From Haemaphysalis longicornis (lineage: Eukaryota; Arthropoda; Arachnida; Ixodida; Ixodidae): a stretch of 64,000 nucleotides of DNA. The position numbers and the translations under genes were made by a program. Below, piece after piece: positions 46,485 through 56,189 of the stretch. The DNA lies in NCBI GenBank assembly GCA_013339765.2, contig JABSTR010001229.1, positions 558,001 to 622,000 on the forward strand, read 5' to 3'. How positions within the stretch are numbered: the first letter of the stretch is position 1; every line of letters starts with the position of its first letter. The notes below the pieces were generated by a model, which was not told the DNA's origin, made no database searches, and worked only from the letters and a program-made list of their open reading frames with translations.

Positions 46485-46649
46485 GAACGGGGGCCGCTGC
46501 TACATAGACTGCAGCCCCAAGCGCATTGTGCACGTGGGCCCAGACGGCGGCGGTCTGGGTGTGCCGGATGCCGAGGGCCCCGTGGAGGCACACCACTGCC
46601 TCTGGATCCTCACCAGCACGCCGGCCGGCACCAACGACACCCTGTCCAT
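46485..46649 (+). CDS. MEGF8: MEGF8-like exon 12: laminin-EGF end and start of CUB 2
   Basis: One base completes the arginine codon, then 54 codons plus two bases follow to TCCAT|GTGAGC (phase 2). NGGRCYIDCSPKRIVHVG ends the second laminin-EGF. VEAHHCLWILTSTPAG is the start of a CUB domain, with its first cysteine and the W-x-I strand. MEGF8 has a second CUB exactly here, followed by a second kelch propeller and a transmembrane segment. No continuation is found up to 64000, so the next intron is either very long or the remaining exons are missed. Confidence 0.9.
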
Positions 46650-49600
46650 GTGAGCCACCTCCCCCACCTCGCGCTTTGCACCCTTCTACAGGAGGGGTGC
46701 AAGCACATAGTGCACCGCACGAATTTCGTGGCACCTGCCCTGTCGGCACGCAGCATCGGCAGCATTGGTAAAAGACATGTCCCACTTCCTTCCCCGATAA
46801 AACAGGGAGCAGGTCATTGTTCAGACGGGATTGGGGGATCCAAGGTCTCCTTAAGGCATACAGCTAAACCTCGATGTGACGAACTTCAATGTAACGAAAC
46901 CCTCGATGTAATGAACCACGGAATTTTTCGTAACTTCAAGTGTATGCACACCATATATTTGCACCCTCTGTGTAATGAAGTCCCGTTTGCGGGAATTTCA
47001 ATGTTACGAAGTTTCATGGAGAACTAGGCACGGAATTTAAGTTGTAGAGGTACAGTGTAGACCATTTATAACGTAACCGCTTATAGTGCGGGACCGGATA
47101 TAACGCGGGTTTTTGCGACCACCGGTTTGCCTCCCATAGAACTCAATGCATAAGCATACCGCTTAAGATGCGGTTGGCCGAAGCACAATACCGTTTATAG
47201 TGCGGTTTTTCGGCGGGTCTGCTGATCGACCGGCGCAGCTGAGGCATCGTTTTAGGGTAGCAAAAGAAAAAAGAAAGGGTGAAATCGGCCATCTGACGCA
47301 GCGTGCACCCCTTGCCCTCCTCTAACGTAGACACCCAAAGAAAAAAAATAGGCACCCTTTAGTTCGTGTGTACCTGATAACCACAACTGACCTTGCTTGA
47401 TGCATCTCGGAAGATAGCAACAGTCTCCCCATCCGCGCGCGGCAAGTTGATTTTATTAATTGTGAACCGCATGGCCCGTTTTCGCGCACGAATCGTGCAC
47501 ATCGGCGTTGCGCGTGAGTTTTTTGTTTTTTTCGTGCTCGTGTCGACGATTCCGCGCTCGCGGTGGCTTCTTCGCGTGGCAGTGGGAGGAGCCTGACGAC
47601 TTGCACCAATGGGGAGACGCGTACCTAATGGCGGAAGATTCGAAGCGCTCCGAGCCGGCTAGCCGCGCCAGAGATGTTTAGGCTTACCACCACGGTATTT
47701 TTTGATGGACGCTTTCACAAGCAGCGTGGATGGCAGTTTATATTCCACTTTTCGCCCACATTATTAGCTCTTTTCTTGCATGAGCATCTTCGCTTGCGCC
47801 CCGTGCGGCATTTCAGCGAGCGGTTAGAAGCGGTCGCTGGAACTTACTGGAACTGCCTGCACCGCTTCACGGCCAGTGCCGACGCCATGTTGCCGCCTTT
47901 TACCGCGCCGCCCACACCACGCCAGTTGTATCCGCGCTGGCGTGCACTGCACGTTTTCGCGATACCAAATCTATCACGCGGTTCACGCTTTACAACGTTG
48001 TTGCTGATAAGCCACCGCTCTTTCCCTTTCCGAACATTCGAGCCGCGCGAAGCCGAAGATTTCCACCACCAGTACGTTGCGCTGATAAGCAGCCGCCTTC
48101 GGCATCGTGAACACAAGGTGGGGTAAAAAAAAAAAAAAAATCCCGCTGGCGTTCTTATCACGTCTTGCGGCATCTGTTCATAGACGCTAAAAACGCAGCC
48201 ATGGTCTCAAAACAAACACAACGGAAGTTAAAGCCGCGCTTGCCGTTTGTGAGACTGCGCTTTTGCCCTGCAGCAGCGGCTGATGTTAAAAATAATATGA
48301 AATATAGACCGTGCCTTCGTTTTTAAGTGCTGTGCGTTTGAGTGATGATAAATACAGTTAAAACTCGATATAACGAAGTCGTACTTGGGGCCGCAAATTT
48401 CGTTAAATCGAGAATTTCGTAAAATCGAGGTTTCGATTTTACAGTTCATTTAACCAGTTATTGGGGTTTAACACTTTGGCCCTCGCCAGGCAACAACTGC
48501 TATGTAGTTGCCTCTCCAATTAAAGCGAAATTTGTACTAAAACTGGCCGCGAAAATTGTGTGAATTAAGAGTTTCAACACTTGGGCAATGGAATTCGGAT
48601 AGCCGACGGTAGTTCATGTGTGATCGTAAAACCGGTGCTTTTTCCGCAACGCCTCATTAAATATGATAGCAGACTAGGTTTCCACTTTTTCTTTTTTCAT
48701 TTCGGTCACTACTAAATGCAGCTGGTAGTCAATTGAACCCGCGCCCGCTTCCACGTCCCGTGAACTTCACCCCGCCGAGGTGCTCGTTCGAAGTTACGCC
48801 TCTTTTCGTCCATTCAGTGGTAGGCTTAGGCGCGGCGGGCCAACAGCGGAAGGCTGCTATGAAACTTTCGAAATACTTTTTTCATGTACAAAGGCTCTGC
48901 AGTATGGGCGCGTGATGCAACCACAACACTCGAGATAAACCATGATTGCGAGTTGAGCGGAGTACACGCGGACCACTTCACTGTGTGGAGCAGCGCTTAC
49001 GTGCTCCGGAAAGCGGAAAGCTTACATTAAAATTCTTCCGGCCAAATTCGATTAAGCAATTACTTTTATGCCCACGAAACTGATTTCTCCGCACCGCAGC
49101 TGTCTAATTTAAATGAACGCTGGTGAAACGAAGATGACCACGTTCAAAGAGAGCAATTTATTGCCACCAGCACTCGATGTTCAAGCCGTAGTGAAGAAGT
49201 CCGTAAGCAGTGCTTGGCATTTCTTGACCAGGGCGGGCTTTACGTGACGGTCGTATGCTGACAGCGCTAACAAGGTCTTATACCCCTGTTACACGGGCAG
49301 TTTCAACTGCCGTCGAACCAACTGTCGTTGGGATGCTCAACTGCCGCTCAACTGGACAACAGTTGAACGTAGTTACACGGCACGTACGTCGTTCGGTTCC
49401 GTTGAGCGATTTGGTCACGTGATTAAAATAAGTGGAAAACATTTCGGCAGAAAATGAAATGTAAGTTAGTGCATTTTATATTTTTTAACATTTCCTGGGC
49501 TTTTTATAAACGAACTTTTCATTTTGCACAATTTTTGTTACGTTTCGCGCGGACAGTGGCTTGTTCCTACCCATCGCAATCCAAAGCCAGTCGTTTGGTT

Positions 49601-49767
49601 GGTGCTCGTTTGTTGGCGGTGTTGCTCAGTTCGGCTCAAGCCCTGCTTCTTTTTTGTGTTCGTGTAAAAGTTTTGGTGTAGCGTTGTTGTACGTGTAATA
49701 AGGCGTTCCTGTTCTTAGGGTGGTGTCCTTTAGAAATCGTCTCTGTGTGTGAACGCGAGCCTCTGAA

Positions 49768-51030
49768 ATGGCTCTAAGCAGGCCGACCCGCGGCCGCAGT
49801 CGTGAGGAAGAGTTCGTGTTGGTGCTTACGCGTTACCAGACTTTATTGATGGAGAAAAAGGCCCAGCTGCACGTGTTGCAAATAAGGAAGTCGTCGTTGA
49901 AGAAACAGAGACTGGCAGCGGAAAGACGTTGTCGCGTTCTGGCCGCAGTAGCCCTGCAACTGTGTGCGCGTGAGACGCGAGTGTGGATGTTACCGAGGCC
50001 CCCGTCGTGGTATGACACCACAGTGCCGACGTTGTCGGATGCCGACTTTAAGGCGAACTTTCGCGTCACGAGGCAAACATTCGCGTACATCGTAAGTTCG
50101 TGTTCTTCGCTTGTCCGGCAAGACACGAATATGCGTCGCTGCATTCCGCTGCACAAGCGTGTCGCTCTTTCGCTGTACCGTCTTGCTTCGTCGGCAGAAG
50201 AGCGGACCGTCGCACACCTTTTCAGCGTCAGCCGCTCTTCGGTGAACAATATCTACAGAGAGTTCTGCGACATTCTGGTGGATGTGTTGGAGCCACAAAT
50301 TGTGTGCGTGCCGTCACTAAACGACGTGCAAGATCACGTGCGTCAGTTTGAGGCCAGCACGGGATTCCCTCAGGGATTTGGCGCTCTCGACGGCTGCCAC
50401 ATAAAGGTGTCCCCGCCAAAAGAGAATGCGCAGGACTACTATAATTACAAAGGGTGGTACAGCGTCATTCTCCTTGCGCTGGTTGACCACAATTATAAGT
50501 TCATGTTTATAAATGTGGGCTCCCCAGGCAGGAACCATGATTCGGCCGTGTACAAAAGCTCAGTGCTGGCTCGGGCTGTGAACACACAGCTTTTCTCGGA
50601 ACCAGCGAAGCAGATAGAAGGGGAGCAGGTGGGCGCCATCATTTTATGCGACCAGGCCTTCCCCCTAACGTCTCATTTAATGAAGCCGTACCCCAACAGG
50701 AGCACGAGTGAGGAGACTGTGCGGCACTTCAACTACACTTTGTCGAAAGCAAGGCGTGTTGTGGAGAATGCCTTCGGTAGGCTGAAGGCCAGATTTCGAG
50801 TTCTGAAATCACTTGAGTGCGAAATCAGCAATGCCAATCGCATTATCCGTGCATGCTGTGTTCTGCATAACATTTGCGAGCACATGCGTGACCACTGCGA
50901 CAAGCACTGGTGTGATGAAGCTGCCGCAAGTGAACTGCCACAGCCGGCTCGCATCAGCAGCGAAACCACCTCTTCTGGGGAACGTGTGCGCAATGCACTG
51001 GCCAAGCATATTTTCGCATCGAGGATGTGA
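49768..51030 (+). CDS. PIF/Harbinger transposase (HARBI1-like, DDE_4)
   Basis: A single uninterrupted 420-residue frame begins ATGGCTCTAAGC after in-frame stops and ends at TGA 51030, close to usual Harbinger transposase length. An N-terminal helical, basic segment (residues 25-60) precedes a helix-turn-helix-like part (AHLFSVSRSSVNNIYREF, about 149-166). The RNase H-fold catalytic domain includes FGALDGCHIK (Asp208), GRNHDSAVY (Asp258), a conserved CDQAFPL (Asp295) and RRVVENAFGRLKARF (Glu333), a plausible DDE triad. It would cut and paste the element in the nucleus, with the partner protein on the opposite strand. There are no stops or frameshifts, and it could be functional. Confidence 0.93.
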   Translation: MALSRPTRGRSREEEFVLVLTRYQTLLMEKKAQLHVLQIRKSSLKKQRLAAERRCRVLAAVALQLCARETRVWMLPRPPSWYDTTVPTLSDADFKANFRVTRQTFAYIVSSCSSLVRQDTNMRRCIPLHKRVALSLYRLASSAEERTVAHLFSVSRSSVNNIYREFCDILVDVLEPQIVCVPSLNDVQDHVRQFEASTGFPQGFGALDGCHIKVSPPKENAQDYYNYKGWYSVILLALVDHNYKFMFINVGSPGRNHDSAVYKSSVLARAVNTQLFSEPAKQIEGEQVGAIILCDQAFPLTSHLMKPYPNRSTSEETVRHFNYTLSKARRVVENAFGRLKARFRVLKSLECEISNANRIIRACCVLHNICEHMRDHCDKHWCDEAAASELPQPARISSETTSSGERVRNALAKHIFASRM

Positions 51031-51078
51031 ACTTCACACGTTGCCAAGTTTTCACATGTCTGCAAGTTTTGGCGTGCA

Positions 51079-51651
51079 GCTGCTGTGAATAGGCGGCTGC
51101 AGGTTGTGTCGTGCAGTTTGTGTGCGTGCTAGCAAGTCGAAAAGTGTCGTGGTAGAATGTGTGCGTGATGCAATGGCTCAACACTGGTCGTGTTGACGCC
51201 ATGAACTGAGAGTATCGCGCATTCTCTCGCTTAAGGACCCAGCCTGAGGTGTGACGGCAAAGATTTTTGTGTTAAGCGTTCCTCCTCCTCGTTCCTTTTT
51301 TCTTCTGTGGCCTGTGCTGCTGCTGTGAATAGGCGGCTGCAGGTTGTGTCGTGCAGTTTGTGTGCGTGCTAGCAAGTCGAAAAGTGTCGTGGTAGAATGT
51401 GTGCGTGATGCAATGGCTCAACACTGGTCGTGTTGACGCCATGAACTGAGAGTATCGCGCATTCTCTCGCTTAGGACCCAGCCTGAGGTGTGACGGCAAA
51501 GATTTTTGTGTTAAGCGTTCCTCCTCCTCGTTCCTTTTTTCTTCTGTGGCCTGTGCTGCTGCTGTGAATAGGCGGCTGCAGGTTGTGTCGTGCAGTTTGT
51601 GTGCGTGCTAGCAAGTCGAAAAGTGTCGTGGTAGAATGTGTGCGTGATGCT
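51079..51651 (+). repeat. tandem repeat, about 2.4 copies of a 240-bp unit
   Basis: The unit 'tgctgtgaataggcggctgcag...' starts near 51080, 51320 and 51560. The first two units are nearly identical to the last partial one, which breaks off at 'gtgcgtgatgc' before 'ttcacagcaac'. It lies between the two convergent Harbinger genes, in the 3' region of the transposase. Such near-identity suggests recent expansion. Confidence 0.92.
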
Positions 51652-51723
51652 TCACAGCAACTCATGCATTAGCAAACACCTGGCCACGAGAAAGTTGCAA
51701 ATTCCGCAAGTACACGTATCAGG

Positions 51724-52128
51724 TTAATCTTTATTGCCAAAATACTGTGCCATGATGCCATTCATCTCCCGTTGGAGATCGATGGACTGCTTCTGCAGGC
51801 GGAGTGCTTGTCTTGACATCTTTAGCTCTGCTTTACGCAGCTTTCCCGCGTGCTTAGACTCGTCCTCTAGAAGCTGGACAATGCGATCCAGGCCGGCGTT
51901 GTATGAGCGCTTCCGCCCGTTGGCTGGCCCTGGTGGGGGGCCTTGAGCACTTGCAGGTGCACTGCCTGATGCCACTGTTGCACTCTGAAATGCTGGGGGT
52001 GGTGTACTTTCTCCAGCACTCTGTGGCCCAGGACTGCCACCCTCGATCATACTGCTGCGGCTGCTGTGTGCCTCAGTGCCCACAGCAAGCACTTCCACAT
52101 CTTCAGGTGCCTCCTCGACCACTTCGAG
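51724..52128 (-). CDS. Harbinger MADF/Myb-like partner, exon 3
   Basis: The last exon encodes 134 residues before the stop. Acceptor 'ttttttattcag' (minus strand) precedes LEVVEEAPEDVEV. A Pro, Ser and Gly-rich linker leads to NGRKRSYNAGLDRIVQLL and a C-terminal coiled coil (LRLQKQSIDLQREMNGIM). A nuclear-localisation-like basic cluster (GRKR) is visible. It joins exon 2 in phase 0. In Harbinger elements the second protein binds DNA and brings the transposase to the nucleus, and a C-terminal helix often mediates contacts. Confidence 0.85.
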   Translation of the reverse strand, partial: LEVVEEAPEDVEVLAVGTEAHSSRSSMIEGGSPGPQSAGESTPPPAFQSATVASGSAPASAQGPPPGPANGRKRSYNAGLDRIVQLLEDESKHAGKLRKAELKMSRQALRLQKQSIDLQREMNGIMAQYFGNKD

Positions 52129-52512
52129 CTGAATAAAAAAGCAGCAGTACAGAACAACTCACTTTTTGCGTTTGCTCCTGTCTGCGGAAGCATTGCATGT
52201 AATCTTTTTTTCTCAACCTCAATAAACATAGTGATTGAAAGGGCCAATTAATTATGATGTGGTTTATTGGTAGTCAAGTACATACAAGTACTGTTAAGTA
52301 TAAAATCTCTGCATGCCAAAAGCTTGTTCTCTAGATCATGCTGTTGCCCTTACTATATTTGTCATTGGGGCACTGGGCATATTTGCTTTTTCAAAGAATT
52401 TATTATGCTTTTAACTTGACATGTCTGCTACCTAGGAAGTTAAACACCAAGTCAAAGCTCACGTGCCAAGTTTTTGTAGCTGACTGAGCCATTCAAATGG
52501 AATATTTTTTAC

Positions 52513-52630
52513 CTGCCAACTCTCCTCCACGAGGCTGGGGTCGTTCATTGGCAGGCGGCCCAAGAACTTCATCTGGTCGTAAAACGGGCATTCAGTAGCC
52601 GCCGACCCTGTGGGGGCCTTGCTGATAGCC
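52513..52630 (-). CDS. Harbinger MADF/Myb-like partner, exon 2
   Basis: A 118-base exon between acceptor 'tttgcacacttccag' and donor TGGCAG|GTAAAA on the minus strand. One base completes the lysine codon of exon 1 (AA+G), then comes AISKAPTGSAATECPFYDQM and a segment with FLGRLP and DPSLVEESWQ. Here the C-terminal helix of the MADF/Myb-like domain ends ('CPFYDQMKFL' is a common pattern in MADF proteins, where it contacts DNA or partners). The phase fits both neighbours. Confidence 0.85.
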
Positions 52631-53168
52631 CTGGAAGTGTGCAAATGCAAAACAGCACCACCACATGAGGCACAGTCAGCAGATTTTCATTCCAGTACAA
52701 TTTTCATGCACTCGGGGAAGCAAAATTTGGAATGACTGCACAGCATGCAAAAAATGCAATGCAGCTGTTTTTACCTACGAAAACAATAGCGCATACTTGA
52801 ATTAATAACATCGCCTAGTGCCCCTCAGTTATCAGGCTCGCAAATTAACAGACTTTAATCACGATTCAATACTACGTTCAGGGAAACTCTAGCTAGCGGA
52901 AATGAAAATGGGACATTTCACAAAGTCAACAATTATTAATTCCAGAAGTGTATATTTACGCCAACATTAGACGTCCTTTCGAATTGCAATACGCCAAACG
53001 TGCTTTCGCGGGCGACAACTGGCAGACGGAACACAAGCGCTAAAAGCTGGGTCGGCTGCGCGCGCGATTTGCAACCCCGTTAGCGTTTCGTTGACACCCC
53101 TGCACTACCGTCGATCGTAGCACTCCGCGTTAGTTGCAAAGATTTGCAGCTACTACGTGAATACTTAC

Positions 53169-53437
53169 TTGAAGAGCTGTGTCAGGTTCTCCAACTTGTG
53201 GCGAAGCTGCTTCACCGTGACCTGCACGGCACCGTCGCCAGAGCCACTTGCAGCCTCGTTGAACTTTTCTGTCATGCTCCAATATATGGGCGCGTTGTGT
53301 TTCTGCGCACGCAAAGCGGGCAGGTGGTCTTCCCACAGGGAAATCAGCAGGCGCGTCATAGGAGTGCTCCACACAAAGCGTTTCTTGGGCGCCTGCTGGA
53401 GCGACGGCTGGGTCGACATGCTGGTGGTGGCCGCCAT
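53169..53437 (-). CDS. Harbinger MADF/Myb-like partner, exon 1
   Basis: The first exon encodes 89 codons plus two bases, with donor CTTCAA|GTAAGT. I start at the ATG at 53437 because its context (ggcaatATGGCGGCC) is good and because an earlier start would run into the terminal inverted repeat. RFVWSTPMTRLLISLWEDHL opens a MADF/Myb-SANT-like trihelical domain, followed by YWSMTEKFNEAA and VTVKQLRHKLENL. The three exons give a protein of about 263 residues. The gene is convergent with the transposase and the exon pattern is undamaged. Confidence 0.85.
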
Positions 53438-54511
53438 ATTGCCAGTTGGCCAGCGGAACGGAGACCGGAGACCTCCGTTGAAGTCAATCGTCATCGATAT
53501 TTCGACGGAGTTCGCGCTGCCGTCTAACTCCGCCCAACTGGCATTGACCTCAACGGAGATTGACTGAACGGCAGTTGAAACTGCCCGTGTAACAGGGGGT
53601 ATAATAAACATTCGTGTGCACCTGCGTGCCTCCGCAGAACATCGATGGCATCCATCACACTTCGGTGGCTGTCAGTTTCACCGAACTTCCTCAGGCTCTT
53701 GTTCGGACACTTTTCTTTCTCTTGGAGTGCTCATGCTGCTTACAAGACTCACCTAACGATGCACGAACAAAATATTAATTTGGTTATCAGCGAGCACAAC
53801 CTAGAGCAGCAGCACCGTGAGCAATCACGCGTAGAAAAAAGCTTGAAATAGGCTTCGGTAGCCTAAGCATAGAGGGCGCTGGCGTAGGCAACGATGGAGA
53901 CGTCAAAATAGTGGCCGCACTATTAAACCGTCTATGACCGCTAGCGGTTTGTGCAGCTTCGTTCTTCGCTTTTAATTGTTGTCAACCGTAGATTTCACCG
54001 CTTTTCTTTCATTTTAGCCTTAAGAGTCAATTTGAGCACTGAATTTTTTCAGTGTAGGGCCTGAGAGGCAAAATAAAACGTCCTCGACCGGAATTTCTTT
54101 TTCCTTTCTTGCCGTGACTTCGTTAAATCGAAAGCGCCGCACAAAATTACTTCGTAAAATCGAGACAAAAATACATGCATTTAGCAAAAATTTTGTTAGA
54201 AAACTTGAAAAAATTCGTTATATCGCGAATTTCGTTAAATCGAGGTTCGTAATATCGAGTTCAACTGTAAGGTTGACTTGAGAGATAGGTGCGATGCGGT
54301 TAATTCGCGCGTTTTGGTTATAGTGCGGTACCGCTTATAGTGCGGTTTTTTGCGGCTGCCGCAACATACGTTATAAGCAGTCTACACTGTATATTTTGGG
54401 AGACGCAAGCGCCGAAATGGGGTCTTAATAAAACGCGAACGGCAACACGGGCCACCCAATGCCGCGGATGCACCGAGCCACGGAGTCTGTCAGCGAGCCC
54501 CTTGCCTACAA

Positions 54512-55092
54512 ACTGCGTGGCGTGCATACACGGCTGGCGAACTGTTTCTGTTTCTCTCGGAGCTTAATCGTCTACGTGAGCATCAGCGCGAACCGCATGG
54601 AGCGTTTTCTCCCCCCATAAACGCATAACGCGCCCCGCAAGCTGCAGGCGCGCTGATGCAGCCGCAAAGACCACCCGCACGATGTGGGTAGCTCCAGCGA
54701 CCGCTTCTAACCGCTCGCTGAAACGCAACTCGAGGGGCAAACGAGAGGGGCACACGAGAAAAAAAACGCTGATAACGTGGGCAAAATTTGATGGGCGCGT
54801 ACGCGTGATATGACGTTTTACAGTGAAAATTTTGCCCGCGTTGTCGCATTTTTTCTCGAATGCCCTTCTCGTTTGCCCCTCGAGTTGTGTTTCAGCGAGC
54901 GGTTAGAAGCGGTCGCTGGAGCTACCCACATCGCGCGGGTGGTCCTCGCGGCTGCGTCAGCGCGCCTGTGGCTTGCGGGGCGCGTTTTTGCGGGGAGAAA
55001 ACGCTCCATGCGGTTCACACTGATGCCCGCGTAGACGATTAAGCTCCGATAGAAACAGAAACAGTGCGCCAGCTGTGTATGCGCACCACGTT
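54512..55092. repeat. 580-bp palindrome inside nest level 1
   Basis: The left arm (about 54512-54790) is the reverse complement of the right arm (about 54826-55092), around a spacer of some 35 bp near 54808. Both arms include 'gcggttagaagcggtcgctgg' and 'gagaaaacgctccatgcggttc'. These blocks also occur in the elements at 6970, 26726 and 47053. A DNA hairpin with arms this long could be unstable and prone to misassembly. Confidence 0.85.
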
Positions 55093-55200
55093 TTCTTTTG
55101 CAGGCTTCATTATAACAGCGAATTTCAATGTAGCGAAATTTCAATGTAACGAAGTAAATTGCAAATTTTACCGACTTCGTTACATTGAGGTTTAACTGTA

Positions 55201-56183
55201 TATGAAAAAGAAAAGAAAACAAAAAAACAAAGTGGATTTTAGAGTTCAGTTGGGAAATTTGCCCTGCATTGACGATCTTTTTGGATCTATTCAAAATGCC
55301 CCATTCTGATGCTTGCCTTCTTTTTGCATGAAATTACAGCTGGAAACAACACGTGCTCTAAAATACAAATATTGAAGCCTACGGTTGACATCATCACTAT
55401 TCCCTAATTATAGCTCATTGTTTGTAGTCTTCAATTACTGGCTAGTAACTGATAGCTTTAAATCAGTCTACAAGAGAAGTGTAATACGAAATTGTGGTAA
55501 AAAGGTGGAGGCAGGGGGAATGAGTGAACTTCATTTATTGTCATGCAGTAAGGAAATTTTGCATGCCAACAACAGAAAATGGCTTGAAGGTACCGCATAG
55601 ATATCTGAAATCAAAAAATTGTGAGGGGAGAAAATTTGTGATTTTTTGATATTCCTAGCCATTTTCGGAAACCAAAGCTGCTTTCAATTTCGCGTGTCAA
55701 GTGACAACCACAAGGCACCACCTGAGGGGTGGTGTTTGATTGCTCACTTGGCGTCATCATAATGAAGCACGATGGCAAATAAAAACATGCTAGGTTTGGC
55801 ACGATTTCATTGTTGCATAGTAGTAAGAGAGGAAGTAAATAATGAATAGCATCAAGAAACATCCGGCAATGTTTGTAAGCATCAAAACTATGTTTTTTTT
55901 TGTTTTGCTGTGTGAATATTCAAAAGTTTTGAATATCAAAGTGAATTTTATGAAATCTGATTTCACTGTAAATCATTTAGCATTGCTCGAAAACCTGGAA
56001 TATTTTAAAGTATTTTGGCATTCAAAAAGACAAATAGATACGGAATTAGAACTGTTTTTTGACTAGAAATTTCTTGCTAAAAACGAGGAAATACATCTTT
56101 TGCAGCTAGGCGTTAGACATTGTATACTGGTGTGAGGCTGCACTTTTTTTTTTTTTTTTTTTTCAATTGCAATTTTAATTTCA
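55201..56183. other. AT-rich stretch between nest and hAT-like element
   Basis: No gene is seen. A T run of about 22 lies at 56143-56164. Confidence 0.5.
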
Positions 56184-56189
56184 GATGCG

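Larger units (their letters stand above)
49281..53601. mobile_element. nest level 4: PIF/Harbinger transposon, apparently intact
   Basis: The inverted ends TACCCCTGTTACACGGGCAG and TACCCCCTGTTACACGGGCA extend over about 33-34 bp, to 'tttcaactgccgt'. The outside reads TTA on the left and TAA on the right, so the usual 3-bp TTA duplication is not clean. Two genes face each other, a DDE transposase on + (49768-51030) and a spliced MADF/Myb-like gene on - (51724-53437). A 240-bp tandem repeat lies between them. Two-gene structure is the known Harbinger arrangement. All frames are open, so the copy may be young. Confidence 0.92.
48356..54267. mobile_element. nest level 3: Tigger-like element
   Basis: Left end CAGTTAAAACTCGATATAACGAAG and right end complementary to CAGTTGAACTCGATATTACGAA, with TA at 48354-48355 and 54268-54269. 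Subterminal 'tcgtaaaatcgag' and 'tcgttaaatcgag' motifs occur at both sides. At about 49165-49250 the + strand reads LDVQAVVKKSVSSAWHFLT then RAGF, typical of the helical tail of Tigger transposases. The PIF/Harbinger element interrupts it at 49281. Confidence 0.85.
47053..54389. mobile_element. nest level 2: pogo-like element
   Basis: Left end CAGTGTAGACCATTTATAACGTAAC and right end complementary to CAGTGTAGACTGCTTATAACGTATG, with TA at 47051-47052 and 54390-54391. Both sides carry 'cgcttatagtgcggt' repeats. Its own sequence is about 1.4 kb, mostly on the left. The block at 47575-47700 ('gagatgtttaggcttaccacc') is shared with the elements at 6970 and 26726. No transposase is seen. Confidence 0.85.
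46861..55198. mobile_element. nest level 1: pogo-like element (outermost)
   Basis: Left end CAGCTAAACCTCGATGTGACGAAC and right end complementary to CAGTTAAACCTCAATGTAACGAAG, each bordered by TA (46859-46860, 55199-55200). The subterminal repeats read 'aatttcaatgtaacgaa' on both sides. About 1.0 kb belongs to this element itself (46861-47050 and 54392-55198). The rest is later insertions. Its right part holds a large palindrome (54512-55092). Pairing of ends 8.3 kb apart is an inference from the matching terminal and subterminal sequence. Confidence 0.75.

Noticed and set aside
2003..46649. Assigning the gene to attractin
   Set aside because: Attractin shares PSI, kelch and laminin-EGF parts. 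It does not have a calcium-binding EGF between the PSI row and the laminin-EGFs, nor a CUB after them. MEGF8 has both.
51079..51651. CRISPR-like array
   Set aside because: The repeats are long (240 bp) and contiguous, without spacers, and lie in an animal transposon.
53438..53611. Upstream start of the MADF partner at 53611
   Set aside because: That frame would extend through the terminal inverted repeat of the element. The ATG at 53437 has better context.
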